NCBI RefSeq assembly: GCF_040049255.1
Contig: NZ_JBDZDR010000004.1
Coordinates: 62,001 to 126,000 of the forward strand
Direction: 5' to 3'
From: Pseudaminobacter sp040049255
GTDB taxonomy: Bacteria; Pseudomonadota; Alphaproteobacteria; Rhizobiales; Rhizobiaceae
DNA: 64,000 bases
Shown here: piece by piece, positions 54,778-62,475 of the stretch
Layout: each line of letters begins with the position of its first letter
Position numbering within the stretch: the first letter of the stretch is position 1
Notes under the pieces: generated by a model
The model's input: only the letters and a program-made list of their open reading frames with translations
What the model was told of the DNA's origin: nothing
Databases searched by the model: none
Program-made: the position numbers and the translations under genes

Positions 54778-55814
54778 CGAGCAAGCTCGAGGCTTGGCTG
54801 GCGAGGCTGTCCGATCCGAGCGGCCCCAATCCGCAGTGGTCGCCAGCACCTTTTTCGGACACCGAACTGGCGCTGTTGCCCAAAATCCTCGACGCCGCGG
54901 GACGCCACAACATCCGCCCCGGCCTGGTCCGCAATCTCGGCCTGCAGTTGCGAATGGCGCCAGAAGCCTTCGTCTCCGGAGAGCCCGCACGCAGCCGCAC
55001 CGTAATCGATGCGCTGATGGCCCGTGCCAACGATCTGCGGCTGCAGGATGTTGCGCGCGCAGTCTTGCTTTCCAATGCCGCACGCGAGATCCTAACCGAT
55101 GTGGCCGAATCCGCGCTGCCCGTCGTCTTGATAAAGGGCGTCGACTTGGCGGAGAGCGCCTATGGCGGCCTGCACGCCCGCACGTTTTCCGACATCGATT
55201 TGCTGGTGAGACCGCAGGCAGAAGAGGCGCTGGGCCAGATTCTGGCGAGCCACGGCTTCACCGCCCATCTGCCGAGCAAGAAGCGTGTCGAACATACCGA
55301 ACGGCAATGGACGCGTACCGACGCGCATGGTGGCGTCATCCTGGTCGAGGTTCACACCGACCTTGTCCATGCACCGGAACTGCGCGCACGCCAGACCCTG
55401 ACCTACGACCTCTACGCGGCCCCCGCAGCAGGAGGAGCAACGCCCGCCGCCAAGCTGGTCCTGTGCGCCCTGCATGGCGCGACGTCGCACCTGTTCGGCC
55501 GGCTGCAATATGTCGTCGACGGCCTGATGGTGGCACGCAGCGGCGTCGATCCCACCGAACTCCGCCAACGCACCTTGAGGTCCGGCGCCCTGTTGCCGGT
55601 CGCCACGATGCTCCGTCTTGCCCACAGGCTCTATGGCTGCGAGCCAAGCCATGCGCTTCTCGGCGCGCTCGGGCCGGTCCCCTGGGCCGGGCTGGAACAA
55701 CTGATGATTACTCCAGCCATGGTTCTGTCGGCCAAGAGCACCCACAGATGGCGGCTGCTGCCGCAACGCTACATGTATCGGCGGCTGTTGCGCATGACTG
55801 GAAAACCTGCGTGA
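54774..55814 (+). CDS. nucleotidyltransferase-family protein of RiPP cluster
   Basis: A 346-residue protein of the NTase_5-type family found in lasso clusters: LPVVLIKGVDLAESAYGGLHARTFSDIDLLVRP (about residues 113-147) contains the G-G/S-like helix and the metal-binding DxD (DIDLLV), with a third acidic residue in ILVEVHTDLV. The C-terminal half is helical. Such proteins occur with HprK-like kinases in RiPP clusters, their reaction being unclear (nucleotidylation or modification of a phosphorylated peptide). The ATG overlaps the kinase stop by four bases. Confidence 0.85.
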   Translation: MTSKLEAWLARLSDPSGPNPQWSPAPFSDTELALLPKILDAAGRHNIRPGLVRNLGLQLRMAPEAFVSGEPARSRTVIDALMARANDLRLQDVARAVLLSNAAREILTDVAESALPVVLIKGVDLAESAYGGLHARTFSDIDLLVRPQAEEALGQILASHGFTAHLPSKKRVEHTERQWTRTDAHGGVILVEVHTDLVHAPELRARQTLTYDLYAAPAAGGATPAAKLVLCALHGATSHLFGRLQYVVDGLMVARSGVDPTELRQRTLRSGALLPVATMLRLAHRLYGCEPSHALLGALGPVPWAGLEQLMITPAMVLSAKSTHRWRLLPQRYMYRRLLRMTGKPA

Positions 55815-55954
55815 AGCGTTGCCACGCGCTGTTCACGGCGGAAGCCGTTCCCCAGGCTACTGCTGCAATGCGCGCTTTATTTGCCCCCCAAAAACCACAG
55901 GCGTTCTCGCGCGCTGGCGAAGGCCTGATGTCCAGCCTCGATGACCAATCTTGA
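55811..55954 (+). CDS. possible small coupled ORF after the nucleotidyltransferase gene
   Basis: A GTG at 55811 overlaps the preceding stop (GTGA) and opens 47 codons (MKRCHALFTAEAVPQATAAM at the start, ending MSSLDDQS). It has no recognisable domain and could be a real small component, a relic of a larger lost gene (a lasso cyclase would be expected near here), or chance. Only the overlap supports it. Confidence 0.3.
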   Translation: MKRCHALFTAEAVPQATAAMRALFAPQKPQAFSRAGEGLMSSLDDQS

Positions 55955-55964
55955 CGTTACGTCA
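55952..55964. promoter_or_regulatory. palindrome TGACGTTACGTCA upstream of RiPP precursor
   Basis: A perfect inverted repeat TGACG-TTA-CGTCA lies 75 bases before the precursor start codon. Overlapping it, TTGACG at 55951 could serve as a -35 element; no good -10 is evident at 17 bases. It may be an operator of the precursor gene. Confidence 0.4.
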
Positions 55965-56038
55965 TTGCTTATTGTAAGTTGGGAATACAGGTAAGCATAT
56001 CCTTTGGTTTAGTCTGAATCTGATCTGGAGGGAACCCC

Positions 56039-56137
56039 ATGAAACGCGTCTATAGCAAACCAGTCTTGGTCAAATCAAAGATCACGCTGCAGGCTGTTAC
56101 TGCAGGTGGCAAGGTTACCGGCGTAAAGGGAAAGTAA
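56039..56137 (+). CDS. RiPP precursor peptide (lasso-type leader), 32 residues
   Basis: A 32-residue peptide, MKRVYSKPVLVKSKITLQAV at the N-terminus, with GGAGGGAACCCC as a strong ribosome site. YSKPVL fits the YxxPxL motif recognised by lasso RREs. Leader cleavage is likely after or near VTA, which leaves a core of ten or eleven residues, GGKVTGVKGK, with three lysines. Lasso rings need Asp or Glu at core position 7-9; none is present, nor is any cysteine, so a canonical lasso is not possible. Too short for ORF cut-offs. It lies 225 bases after the nucleotidyltransferase gene. Confidence 0.85.
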   Translation: MKRVYSKPVLVKSKITLQAVTAGGKVTGVKGK

Positions 56138-56190
56138 CTGCAAGCCTTGAACTCCGCCCGCCGCGTCTCATCGGACAGCGGCGGGTGCGA
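56136..56190 (+). repeat. 3' hairpin segment after precursor, copy 1
   Basis: Stem CCCGCCGC (56157-56164)/GCGGCGGG (56178-56185) follows the precursor gene. The segment TAACTGCAAGCC through GGACAGCGGCGGGT recurs in altered form at 56395-56455, so the hairpin and its flank were duplicated. It may act as a terminator or an RNA stabiliser for the precursor message. Confidence 0.6.
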
Positions 56191-56309
56191 CGTGCGGCGC
56201 GCGCCCCCAAAAAGCCATGGTCTCCGGGTGCCGACGTCCTCGCTGTCGCGCTTTCTCCTTTGCGAAGGCCTCACATATAAAAAAGCGCTGATGGGTTCGG
56301 AGCGCGCAC

Positions 56310-56455
56310 GCGCGAACGTTCGTCAGGCGCGTGATGTGTGGATCACCAAACGTCAGCCGAGCATGTGTCTTGAGCCGCATCGCCCTGGCCCAAGGCCATA
56401 ACAGTAAGCCTGGACCCCGCCCGCCCGCCGCATCTCACCGGACTGCGGTTGGTTT
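56310..56455 (+). pseudogene. possible decayed duplicate of precursor plus 3' hairpin, copy 2
   Basis: TAACAGTAAGCCTGG (about 56399) through CATCTCACCGGACTGCGG repeats the 3' flank of the precursor gene. The roughly 90 bases before it share short blocks with the precursor gene (AGC, GTCTTG, CTGnnCnAAGGCnnTAAC-like) in the same order, but no frame gives a YxxPxL leader. It may be a dead second precursor. The 3' flank similarity is clear; the coding similarity is weak. Confidence 0.35.
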
Positions 56456-56548
56456 GGTGTGCGCCTGGAAGGCGCGGCATCAGCGCACAATGAGTGGATT
56501 TGGTCTGGTACTGTCGCTACCTGAACAACATGTGAGTATCAGAACTCG

Positions 56549-56794
56549 CTATTTGGCCGAAGTTTTTCCCGCGAGCGCCAAGGCCACGTCGCTAATCGAA
56601 CGCATCGTCGCAATGCGTTCGCTGTCGAGCAGCCGTCCGGTTTCCGCTTCGATCGCCAGCAGAATCTGCACATGCGTAACGCTGTCCCACGCCGGGATCG
56701 TGTCGACACTGCCGTCAAGCGGAATTGCCTCAACCGGAAGTTCGAGCACCCCTGCCACCAGGGCGCGGGCTGCTTCGAGGTGTGTATCGCTCAT
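56549..56794 (-). CDS. acyl carrier protein
   Basis: An 81-residue carrier protein: ALVAGVLELPVEAIPLDGSVDTIPAWDSVTHVQILLAIE in part, with the phosphopantetheine serine in WDSVTH (about residue 41), a variant of the usual DSL motif. It is the last of three overlapping genes with a GNAT and an AMP-ligase, so it probably carries the acyl group activated by the ligase. Its ATG overlaps the GNAT stop (ATGA). Confidence 0.88.
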   Translation of the reverse strand: MSDTHLEAARALVAGVLELPVEAIPLDGSVDTIPAWDSVTHVQILLAIEAETGRLLDSERIATMRSISDVALALAGKTSAK

Positions 56795-57393
56795 GCGGTG
56801 TCCTCGCGCTGGTGTGATTTCAACATTTTTCGCCCATCGAACCACTCGGAACGCAGCAGCCCGAATCCGAGTTGATCGACGAGCGAACCATCCAACAATA
56901 CGAAGCTTTCGCGCATCGCCGCTTCGCGCCTGAAGCCCAGCCGCTGATAGTTGTACAGCGATGCGAAGTTGCGGGCATTGACCCATCCGGTTGCTCGGTG
57001 CACGCCAAGGCGCTCGAAGCAGTCCCCCAGAACCGCCTCGCGCACCTCGACGACGGCGCCCTTGCCCCGCCAGCCATGGTCCGCGATCAGCACGCCGAAG
57101 GTGATGTTGCCCGTCGAGGGCTGATAGGCGACCATATGCATCCCGATGGGTTCGGTGGCACCTTTAGGCCAGATGCCGTGGCCCATACGATCCTTGCGCG
57201 CGAGTTTGCGCAAATGCCGCCACCAGCGCCACATCGTCCAGCCATCGGACTTCCATGCCAAATCCGAAAAGGCCTGGCGGTCGCTCGTCCAATGCAGGGT
57301 CCGCCGCGCAAAGGCGACAGGCTCGATGGGCCGCAGCACGAATCGCTCGGTGGCGAGTTCAATTGCCTTGATCGATTTCGGATGGCTTGTCAT
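56791..57393 (-). CDS. GNAT acyltransferase (RimJ/RimL type) in acyl-transfer operon
   Basis: A 200-residue GNAT: LATERFVLRPIEP at the N-terminus, ITFGVLIADHGWRGKGAVVEVREAVLGDCF with the acyl-CoA-binding loop (WRGKGA), and ATGWVNARNFASLYNYQRLGFRREA, the typical N-A-x-S-x-x-x-Y-x-x-x-G-F motif. It lies between ligase and ACP genes with four-base overlaps both sides, so it likely transfers an acyl group (from ACP or CoA) to an amine. A lysine-rich RiPP core is encoded convergently only 412 bases from the ACP stop. Confidence 0.88.
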   Translation of the reverse strand: MTSHPKSIKAIELATERFVLRPIEPVAFARRTLHWTSDRQAFSDLAWKSDGWTMWRWWRHLRKLARKDRMGHGIWPKGATEPIGMHMVAYQPSTGNITFGVLIADHGWRGKGAVVEVREAVLGDCFERLGVHRATGWVNARNFASLYNYQRLGFRREAAMRESFVLLDGSLVDQLGFGLLRSEWFDGRKMLKSHQREDTA

Positions 57394-58841
57394 ATCTCCT
57401 GTCCATTGGCCGCGGAAAGGCAGGCGTTCCTGACGACGTCACGATTGAGCTTGCCTCGATCAGTTCGCGGCAAGGCATCGAGGATGAAGAGGCGCGATGG
57501 CATCGCCTCGCGGCGGACGCGCGTCTCGCACCAGACGCGGATTGCCTCTGCGTCGATAGCCGCATCGGGCTCGGTCACGATCGCGGCCGCAACCGTTTCG
57601 CCGCTGAGAGGATCGGCCAGCGCAAAGGCGCAGGCCTCGATGACGCCAGGGTGACGCTCCAACAGTGCATCGATTTCCTCCGCCGGTATCTTGATACCGC
57701 CGCGATTGATCTCGTGCTTGCTGCGGCCGACGAGACGCAGCACCCCGTCGCCGTCGATCTCGCCTATGTCGCCAGTGAGGAACCAGTCACCCGACAAGCT
57801 CTGGGCGGTGAGATCGGGGCGGTTGAGATAGCCTGTCATGAGGCTGGGCGAATTCACCGCCACCTCGCCACGCCCGTGCGCTGCGAAGCTGCCGTCAGCA
57901 AGACGAACCCGAAATGCGCCGCCCCAGGGCCGACCGACGATGCCGTCGCCAAGGCCGCCTTCTTCGGCGCTGCGGCCACCGATCCAGTTGGCCGTCTCGG
58001 TGATCCCATACATGTTGACCACGCGATTCGTTCCGGTCCAAGCCGCGATATCCGTCCACAGCGATGCCACCAACGGCGCCGACCCGACATGCACGCGCCG
58101 CAATGTGCCGCGTTTCGGTGGCGGCGAAAGCTTGAGTGCGACGCGCCACAGCGACGGGACCGAACTCATGAAGGTTACACCATACTCATCAATGACCTTG
58201 CCCAACGCATGCAGCCCGGTCGGGCCCGGCTCCGGCCAGAGGACCAGCCCGGCGCCGGCGGCAAGTGCCGTCAGCGTGTTGCCGATGAGCCCATGGCCAA
58301 AATGCATCGGCAGCACGGTGAGTGCGAGGGCAAGGTCTTGGCGGCCGATATGCGCGACATTGAGCGCGAGCCTTGCCTGCACCGCCCGATGCGTCAGCAT
58401 CACGCCCTTGGGGCGGCTGGTGGTGCCGGAGGTCATCATGACCAGGGCCAGATCGTCGAGCCGCGCCATCGATCGGACGGGCGCCGCAGCCTTCGTCACG
58501 AACTCCGCCGGCGCCAGGGTGGTGACCCCATCAGGGGCCGCATGGCCGATCCAGGCGCGCGGCGCCGTCGTGTCGCGCACGATGCAGCGCTCCTCGCGCG
58601 TGATGCCATGGGAAACGACCACAGCCGCTGCGCCGCATGACCAGACCGCCAGCAGGTCGACGAGCAGGGCGGCACCATCACCATGGGCGAGGACGACGAG
58701 GTCGGCGGAGGTTACGTACGCTTCGCCAAGCTCCCTGACACGGTTCCAGACCGCATTTTGCACAGCCAGGCGATCGTAGCGGCGTCCGCAACGATGGTCG
58801 ATCAGACATGCACCAGTGGCCAGATAAGAATCGATGGTCAA
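57390..58841 (-). CDS. AMP-dependent acyl ligase/synthetase
   Basis: A 483-residue adenylate-forming enzyme: MMTSGTTSRPKGVMLTH (phosphate-binding loop), VNMYGITETANWIGG, GDWFLTGDIGEID, GRSKHEINRGGIKIPAEEID and the catalytic Lys in RTDRGKLNRD near the C-terminus. It activates a carboxylic acid as the adenylate and transfers it to CoA or, given its operon, to the ACP. The start seems to be a TTG at 58841; no better start fits. It begins the three-gene operon. Confidence 0.9.
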   Translation of the reverse strand: MTIDSYLATGACLIDHRCGRRYDRLAVQNAVWNRVRELGEAYVTSADLVVLAHGDGAALLVDLLAVWSCGAAAVVVSHGITREERCIVRDTTAPRAWIGHAAPDGVTTLAPAEFVTKAAAPVRSMARLDDLALVMMTSGTTSRPKGVMLTHRAVQARLALNVAHIGRQDLALALTVLPMHFGHGLIGNTLTALAAGAGLVLWPEPGPTGLHALGKVIDEYGVTFMSSVPSLWRVALKLSPPPKRGTLRRVHVGSAPLVASLWTDIAAWTGTNRVVNMYGITETANWIGGRSAEEGGLGDGIVGRPWGGAFRVRLADGSFAAHGRGEVAVNSPSLMTGYLNRPDLTAQSLSGDWFLTGDIGEIDGDGVLRLVGRSKHEINRGGIKIPAEEIDALLERHPGVIEACAFALADPLSGETVAAAIVTEPDAAIDAEAIRVWCETRVRREAMPSRLFILDALPRTDRGKLNRDVVRNACLSAANGQEI

Positions 58842-59210
58842 CTATTGTCTCCCGAAGACTCCTGCGGTGAACAGCGCTGCCAAGTTTTTCCTACGATGAA
58901 ATCGTTGGTCTACCACTCCATCGCAACTGCAAGACGGAACCGGACAATTGCTTTTCCCCAGTTTCAAATGCCGATGTCGTGCCTGGCGTGATTACTAAGT
59001 TCGATGAGCCGCACGCTTACATGAACATGACTTTGGAGGCCGCCAGCGCGTCATTGTTGGCATAATTGAAGCGATGAGGGAAGGATCCTTCATAAGCCCG
59101 CCGATGGATCTGTAACCGGAGGTAGCCGCAGCGCCCACTGACGTTCTTCCGGGAAGGTCAGAATCATCGGTAAAAAGGCAAGCTGGTTCAAAAACTCAAC
59201 GGAAAACCAG
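58842..59210. other. gene-free spacer before IS6 remnant
   Basis: About 370 bases. A minus-strand frame ending near 59091 encodes FLNQLAFLPMILTFPEERQW, which could be the end of a gene cut by the adjacent IS6 remnant. No other feature seen. The promoter of the ligase operon must lie at the left end. Confidence 0.4.
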
Positions 59211-59400
59211 GGTTCTGTTGCAACGGCTGAATGGGAGTGCAAAAAGGCCGGCCCGAGGCCAATTATGCGGCAAGAATTTCGAACTGCTCGGCCAGGGACG
59301 GATTCGGATTGAAGGCGTATCTCGCCTGTCGTTTGCGCATCATATGAACCATCTCGATGCCGGACATTAGGCGACCTTGCTTGCGCAGGGCGAACGGCAG
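59211..59400 (-). mobile_element. IS6-family insertion sequence remnant (3' end)
   Basis: The minus-strand frame ending at 59263 encodes MSGIEMVHMMRKRQ followed by NPSLAEQFEILAA, the C-terminal end of IS6-family DDE transposases (GIExxHMIRKxQ motif). Beyond the stop, GGTTCTGTTGCAA at 59211 matches the terminal inverted repeat type of the family. The rest of the transposase and the other end are gone; the open frame continues only into unrelated repeat sequence. A dead element marking a past rearrangement at the edge of the RiPP island. Confidence 0.75.
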
Positions 59401-59403
59401 ATC

Positions 59404-59470
59404 TGCGCCCGATCTCGGCCATTCCCATCCGCGTCGCCACTTCCTGAAAGCTGACATCGCTGGATGAACG
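59404..59470. repeat. dispersed repeat, type 2, copy 2
   Basis: GCGCCCGATCTCGGCCATTC, followed by CTGAAAGCTGACATCGCTGG, parallels 52011-52070. It abuts the IS6 remnant directly. Confidence 0.45.
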
Positions 59471-59519
59471 CTGCAGGTCGCGGACGCTCCACGAACGGCA
59501 ATGGTTCAGTACCGCTCCA

Positions 59520-60599
59520 TCACTCCGGGCCGGGCAGGCTGCCATCGACGTCGTCACCTGAGCTTGCCAGGGACTGCCGCCTCGCGAACCGCAGGATCAC
59601 GCCCAACGCGGCCGCGGCCGGTATCGCCAACAACAAGCCGATGAAGCCGAACAGCCATCCAAACGCGAACAGTGCAAACATCATCCAGACCGGGTTGAGT
59701 TTGACGCGGCGACCGATAATACGCGGCGACAGGACGTAATCGGCAAGCATTTCTCCAGCAATAAAGATGCCCCCGACGACGGCGACCGGCAGCCAGTTCG
59801 GCCAGAACTGGGCCAACGCAACGCACACGGCCACGAAGAAGCCGGTGGCGGCTCCGAAATAGGGAACAAAACTGATGAGGCCCGCGGTGATCCCTATCAA
59901 TATCGCATGGTTGAGGCCGGTCAGCTTGAGAGCTGTTGCATAGAGCACGGCGAGAACGAGACAGATAACGATCTGCCCGCGCACAAAGCCGGCAACCCTC
60001 TCGTGAATCTCGCGCCCAAGCGCACGAACATGGACGCGGTGCGCCGGGGGAAACCAGCCATCGACGGTCGCAAGCATGCGGTGCCAGTCAATAGCCAGAT
60101 AAATGGCGATGACCGGCGTGACGACGAGCAGCGAAACAAGGTGGATCAGGGCCAGTCCGCCCGACCATGCCGAGCGAAGGAAGCCATCAAGCCAGGCGCT
60201 GCCCATCGCTCGCGCGAACTCACCGGAGGATGGCTCGATATGAAGTTCATCACCCATGATGCGGCGCAGCCAGGGGCGGCTTGCATCGGTCATGAGCGAC
60301 TGTAGCCGTGCGACATAGCGGGGAAACTCCTCGATAAAAAATCTGAGTTCGCCAATGATGGCCGGGAGCATCACCAGGAAAGAGGCGATAAGACCCGCAA
60401 ACAGCGGCAGGAAGACGATGAGAGCGGCAAAGGAGCGACCAATCCCAAACCGCTCCAATCTGTCGACTGCCGGAACGAGCAGATAGGCGAGCAATGCGCC
60501 GACGACGAACGGCAAGAGGATTTGGTGCAACAGCACCAACGCAAGCAAAGCGACAGCAGAGACCGCAATCCAGAACGCGGCTGGTTGCGCAAATCTCAT
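59520..60599 (-). CDS. AI-2E family transporter (PerM/DUF20)
   Basis: A 359-residue member of the same family as 3620-4684 but only distantly similar: AALLALVLLHQILLPFVVGALLAYLLVPAVDRLERFG in part at the N-terminus, a soluble middle, and LISFVPYFGAATGFFVAV plus DYVLSPRIIGRRVKLNPVWMMFALFAFGWLFG in part near the C-terminus. Eight helices predicted. Substrate unknown. It follows the sulfatase gene on the same strand after an 85-base spacer. Confidence 0.9.
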   Translation of the reverse strand: MRFAQPAAFWIAVSAVALLALVLLHQILLPFVVGALLAYLLVPAVDRLERFGIGRSFAALIVFLPLFAGLIASFLVMLPAIIGELRFFIEEFPRYVARLQSLMTDASRPWLRRIMGDELHIEPSSGEFARAMGSAWLDGFLRSAWSGGLALIHLVSLLVVTPVIAIYLAIDWHRMLATVDGWFPPAHRVHVRALGREIHERVAGFVRGQIVICLVLAVLYATALKLTGLNHAILIGITAGLISFVPYFGAATGFFVAVCVALAQFWPNWLPVAVVGGIFIAGEMLADYVLSPRIIGRRVKLNPVWMMFALFAFGWLFGFIGLLLAIPAAAALGVILRFARRQSLASSGDDVDGSLPGPE

Positions 60600-60684
60600 C
60601 GAGTCTCTCCGCCTGCACCCCGGCGCTCCCTCCCCCGCAAGCGGGGGAGGGCTGGGCCACCGGATGCCTCATTTATCGGGTTGG

Positions 60685-62475
60685 CTAGTCGCTCGGGTGG
60701 TTCGCCAGGGATTTCTTGACCTGATCGAGGATGCCGCTGAGATTGTAGCTCTCGGGGGCTTGCAGCGGCGGGAACTTTTCGTAGGTCTCGAGGTGGCGGA
60801 GCCACAATTGCTGGCCGATCGGCAGCATGTTCCAATCGTACTGGAACGCCGTCGCCGGAGCGCCCAATGCCCCGCCAAGGCTCATCGCCGACTTCTGATC
60901 GATGCCGACCGCCTGCTCGAATGGGTCGCGCTTGATGTTCTGCACCAATGTGAAGTGGAACGGGACCAGCGGCAGTATCCATCCCTGCGGTCCCGGCTGC
61001 GACATGGTGTAGTACATCTTCCAGTTCTTGTAGCGCACCGCGGAGGGCGTCGCCCCTGAATAGTAGAAGAAGAAGTCACGTGCCGATTTCGCGGACGTTC
61101 CCTCCAGCAAGTCGCGCTGGTCGAAGCCATCGAGCGTCGTCTTGACGATACCGGGATACTGGCCCGCCTCGATCTGCTGCTTCAGCCCATCCCCCTTGGG
61201 GCCGCCGGCGATGTCGACCAGCGTCGGCACCCAGTCGAGGGCGGCGAACAACTGGTTGTTGATGGTGCCAGGCTTGATGACGCCGGGCCAGCGGATCACC
61301 ATCGGCGCGCGGTAACCGCCCTCCCAGGCCTCGCCTTTCTGGCCCTTGAAGGGGGTAACCCCGCCATCCGGGAAGCTGATGGCCTCGGCGCCGTTGTCGG
61401 TGGTGAAGACCACGATGGTGGTGTCGAGTTGGCCCATGTCCTCCAGCTTCTTGAGGACGACGCCGATGTTGTCGTCCATCTGCTTCATGCCGGCTTCATT
61501 GACGCCCCAGTCCTTGCCGCCGCGCTCGCCGACCATGGCTTCGTATTTCGGCGACAGCACCGTCACCACATGCATGCGGGCCGGGTTGTACCAGACGAAG
61601 AAGGGCTTGTTGGTCTTCTTCGGGTCGTTGCGGTCGAGGAAGTCGACGACCTTGTCCGAGATTTCCTCGTCCACCGTCTTGGAGCGCTCAAGCGTCAGCG
61701 GCCCCTCGTCGGAACACATCTGGTTCTGCTCCGTGCCGTTGGCGGATTTGCATGACAGCACGTTCCGAGGTGGGGTGAGGCAGGTCGTGGTCTTGGCGTC
61801 CACCGCGCCCGGCACCTCCGCAATGCCGGGGATTGGCGTGTTGCGGCACGGCGGGGCGACGGTCTGGGTGTTCGGATTCTTGTTGATGTCCGGGAAGCTC
61901 ACCTGCTGCATGGCATCAAGGTGATAGAGATAGCCCCAATATTCCTGGAATCCGTGCGCCGTTGGAAGCGCTGCGGTGTGATCGCCCAGGTGGTTCTTGC
62001 CGAACTCGCCGGTGGTGTAGCCGAGATCGAGCAGGAACTTGGCCAGCGCCGGTGTGCCGGGCTGCAGAAAGGATGGGCTGCCGGGCAGTTGTGGCGGGAT
62101 CATGCCTGTGCGCAGCGGATACATGCCGGTGAAGAAGGCGTTGCGACCGGAGGTGCAGCTCTGCATGGCCACATAGTCGGTGAACATCGCCCCTTCCTTG
62201 CCGATGCGGTCGATGTTCGGCGTTTCGCCGACCATCACGCCGCGATGGTAGATGCTCGGCTGCATCCAGCCGATGTCGTCCCCCATGATGAACAGGATGT
62301 TCGGTCGCTGGGGCGGCGGCTGCTGCGGCGGCTGTTGCTGTGCCTGGGCGAGGGACGCGGTGGCCATCGCGGCCGAGAGCAAGGCGGTGCCGCCGATCAA
62401 GGCGGCTGTTGTCAACATGCGCCTGAGGCGGGGCCGTTCATCTGTGGTCTTTGAGAACGCACGATCATTGCTCAT
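60685..62475 (-). CDS. sulfatase (arylsulfatase-type, formylglycine-dependent), secreted
   Basis: A 596-residue sulfatase with an N-terminal signal-like helix (TTAALIGGTALLSAAMATAS, a Tat/Sec-like leader with RLRRML ahead). The metal-binding RPNILFIMGDDIGW is followed by the modification motif SCTSGRNAFFTGMYP, a C-x-S-x-R variant where Cys becomes formylglycine; further motifs are GEFGKNHLGDH and TTDNGAEA. AGGAG lies seven bases before the ATG at 62475. It hydrolyses sulfate esters in the periplasm. Its 5' end overlaps the formylglycine-generating enzyme gene by 11 bases, so the two are co-expressed. Confidence 0.93.
   Translation of the reverse strand: MSNDRAFSKTTDERPRLRRMLTTAALIGGTALLSAAMATASLAQAQQQPPQQPPPQRPNILFIMGDDIGWMQPSIYHRGVMVGETPNIDRIGKEGAMFTDYVAMQSCTSGRNAFFTGMYPLRTGMIPPQLPGSPSFLQPGTPALAKFLLDLGYTTGEFGKNHLGDHTAALPTAHGFQEYWGYLYHLDAMQQVSFPDINKNPNTQTVAPPCRNTPIPGIAEVPGAVDAKTTTCLTPPRNVLSCKSANGTEQNQMCSDEGPLTLERSKTVDEEISDKVVDFLDRNDPKKTNKPFFVWYNPARMHVVTVLSPKYEAMVGERGGKDWGVNEAGMKQMDDNIGVVLKKLEDMGQLDTTIVVFTTDNGAEAISFPDGGVTPFKGQKGEAWEGGYRAPMVIRWPGVIKPGTINNQLFAALDWVPTLVDIAGGPKGDGLKQQIEAGQYPGIVKTTLDGFDQRDLLEGTSAKSARDFFFYYSGATPSAVRYKNWKMYYTMSQPGPQGWILPLVPFHFTLVQNIKRDPFEQAVGIDQKSAMSLGGALGAPATAFQYDWNMLPIGQQLWLRHLETYEKFPPLQAPESYNLSGILDQVKKSLANHPSD

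Noticed and set aside
54590..55810. Long plus-strand frame overlapping the nucleotidyltransferase gene
   Set aside because: Arg/Pro-rich out-of-frame translation; only its last part (55811-55954) is kept as a possible small coupled frame.
52350..58841. Lasso cyclase (asparagine-synthetase-like) expected in the RiPP locus
   Set aside because: None of the frames on either strand carries the ATP-binding SGGxDS motif or the synthetase domain; it is absent from this window.
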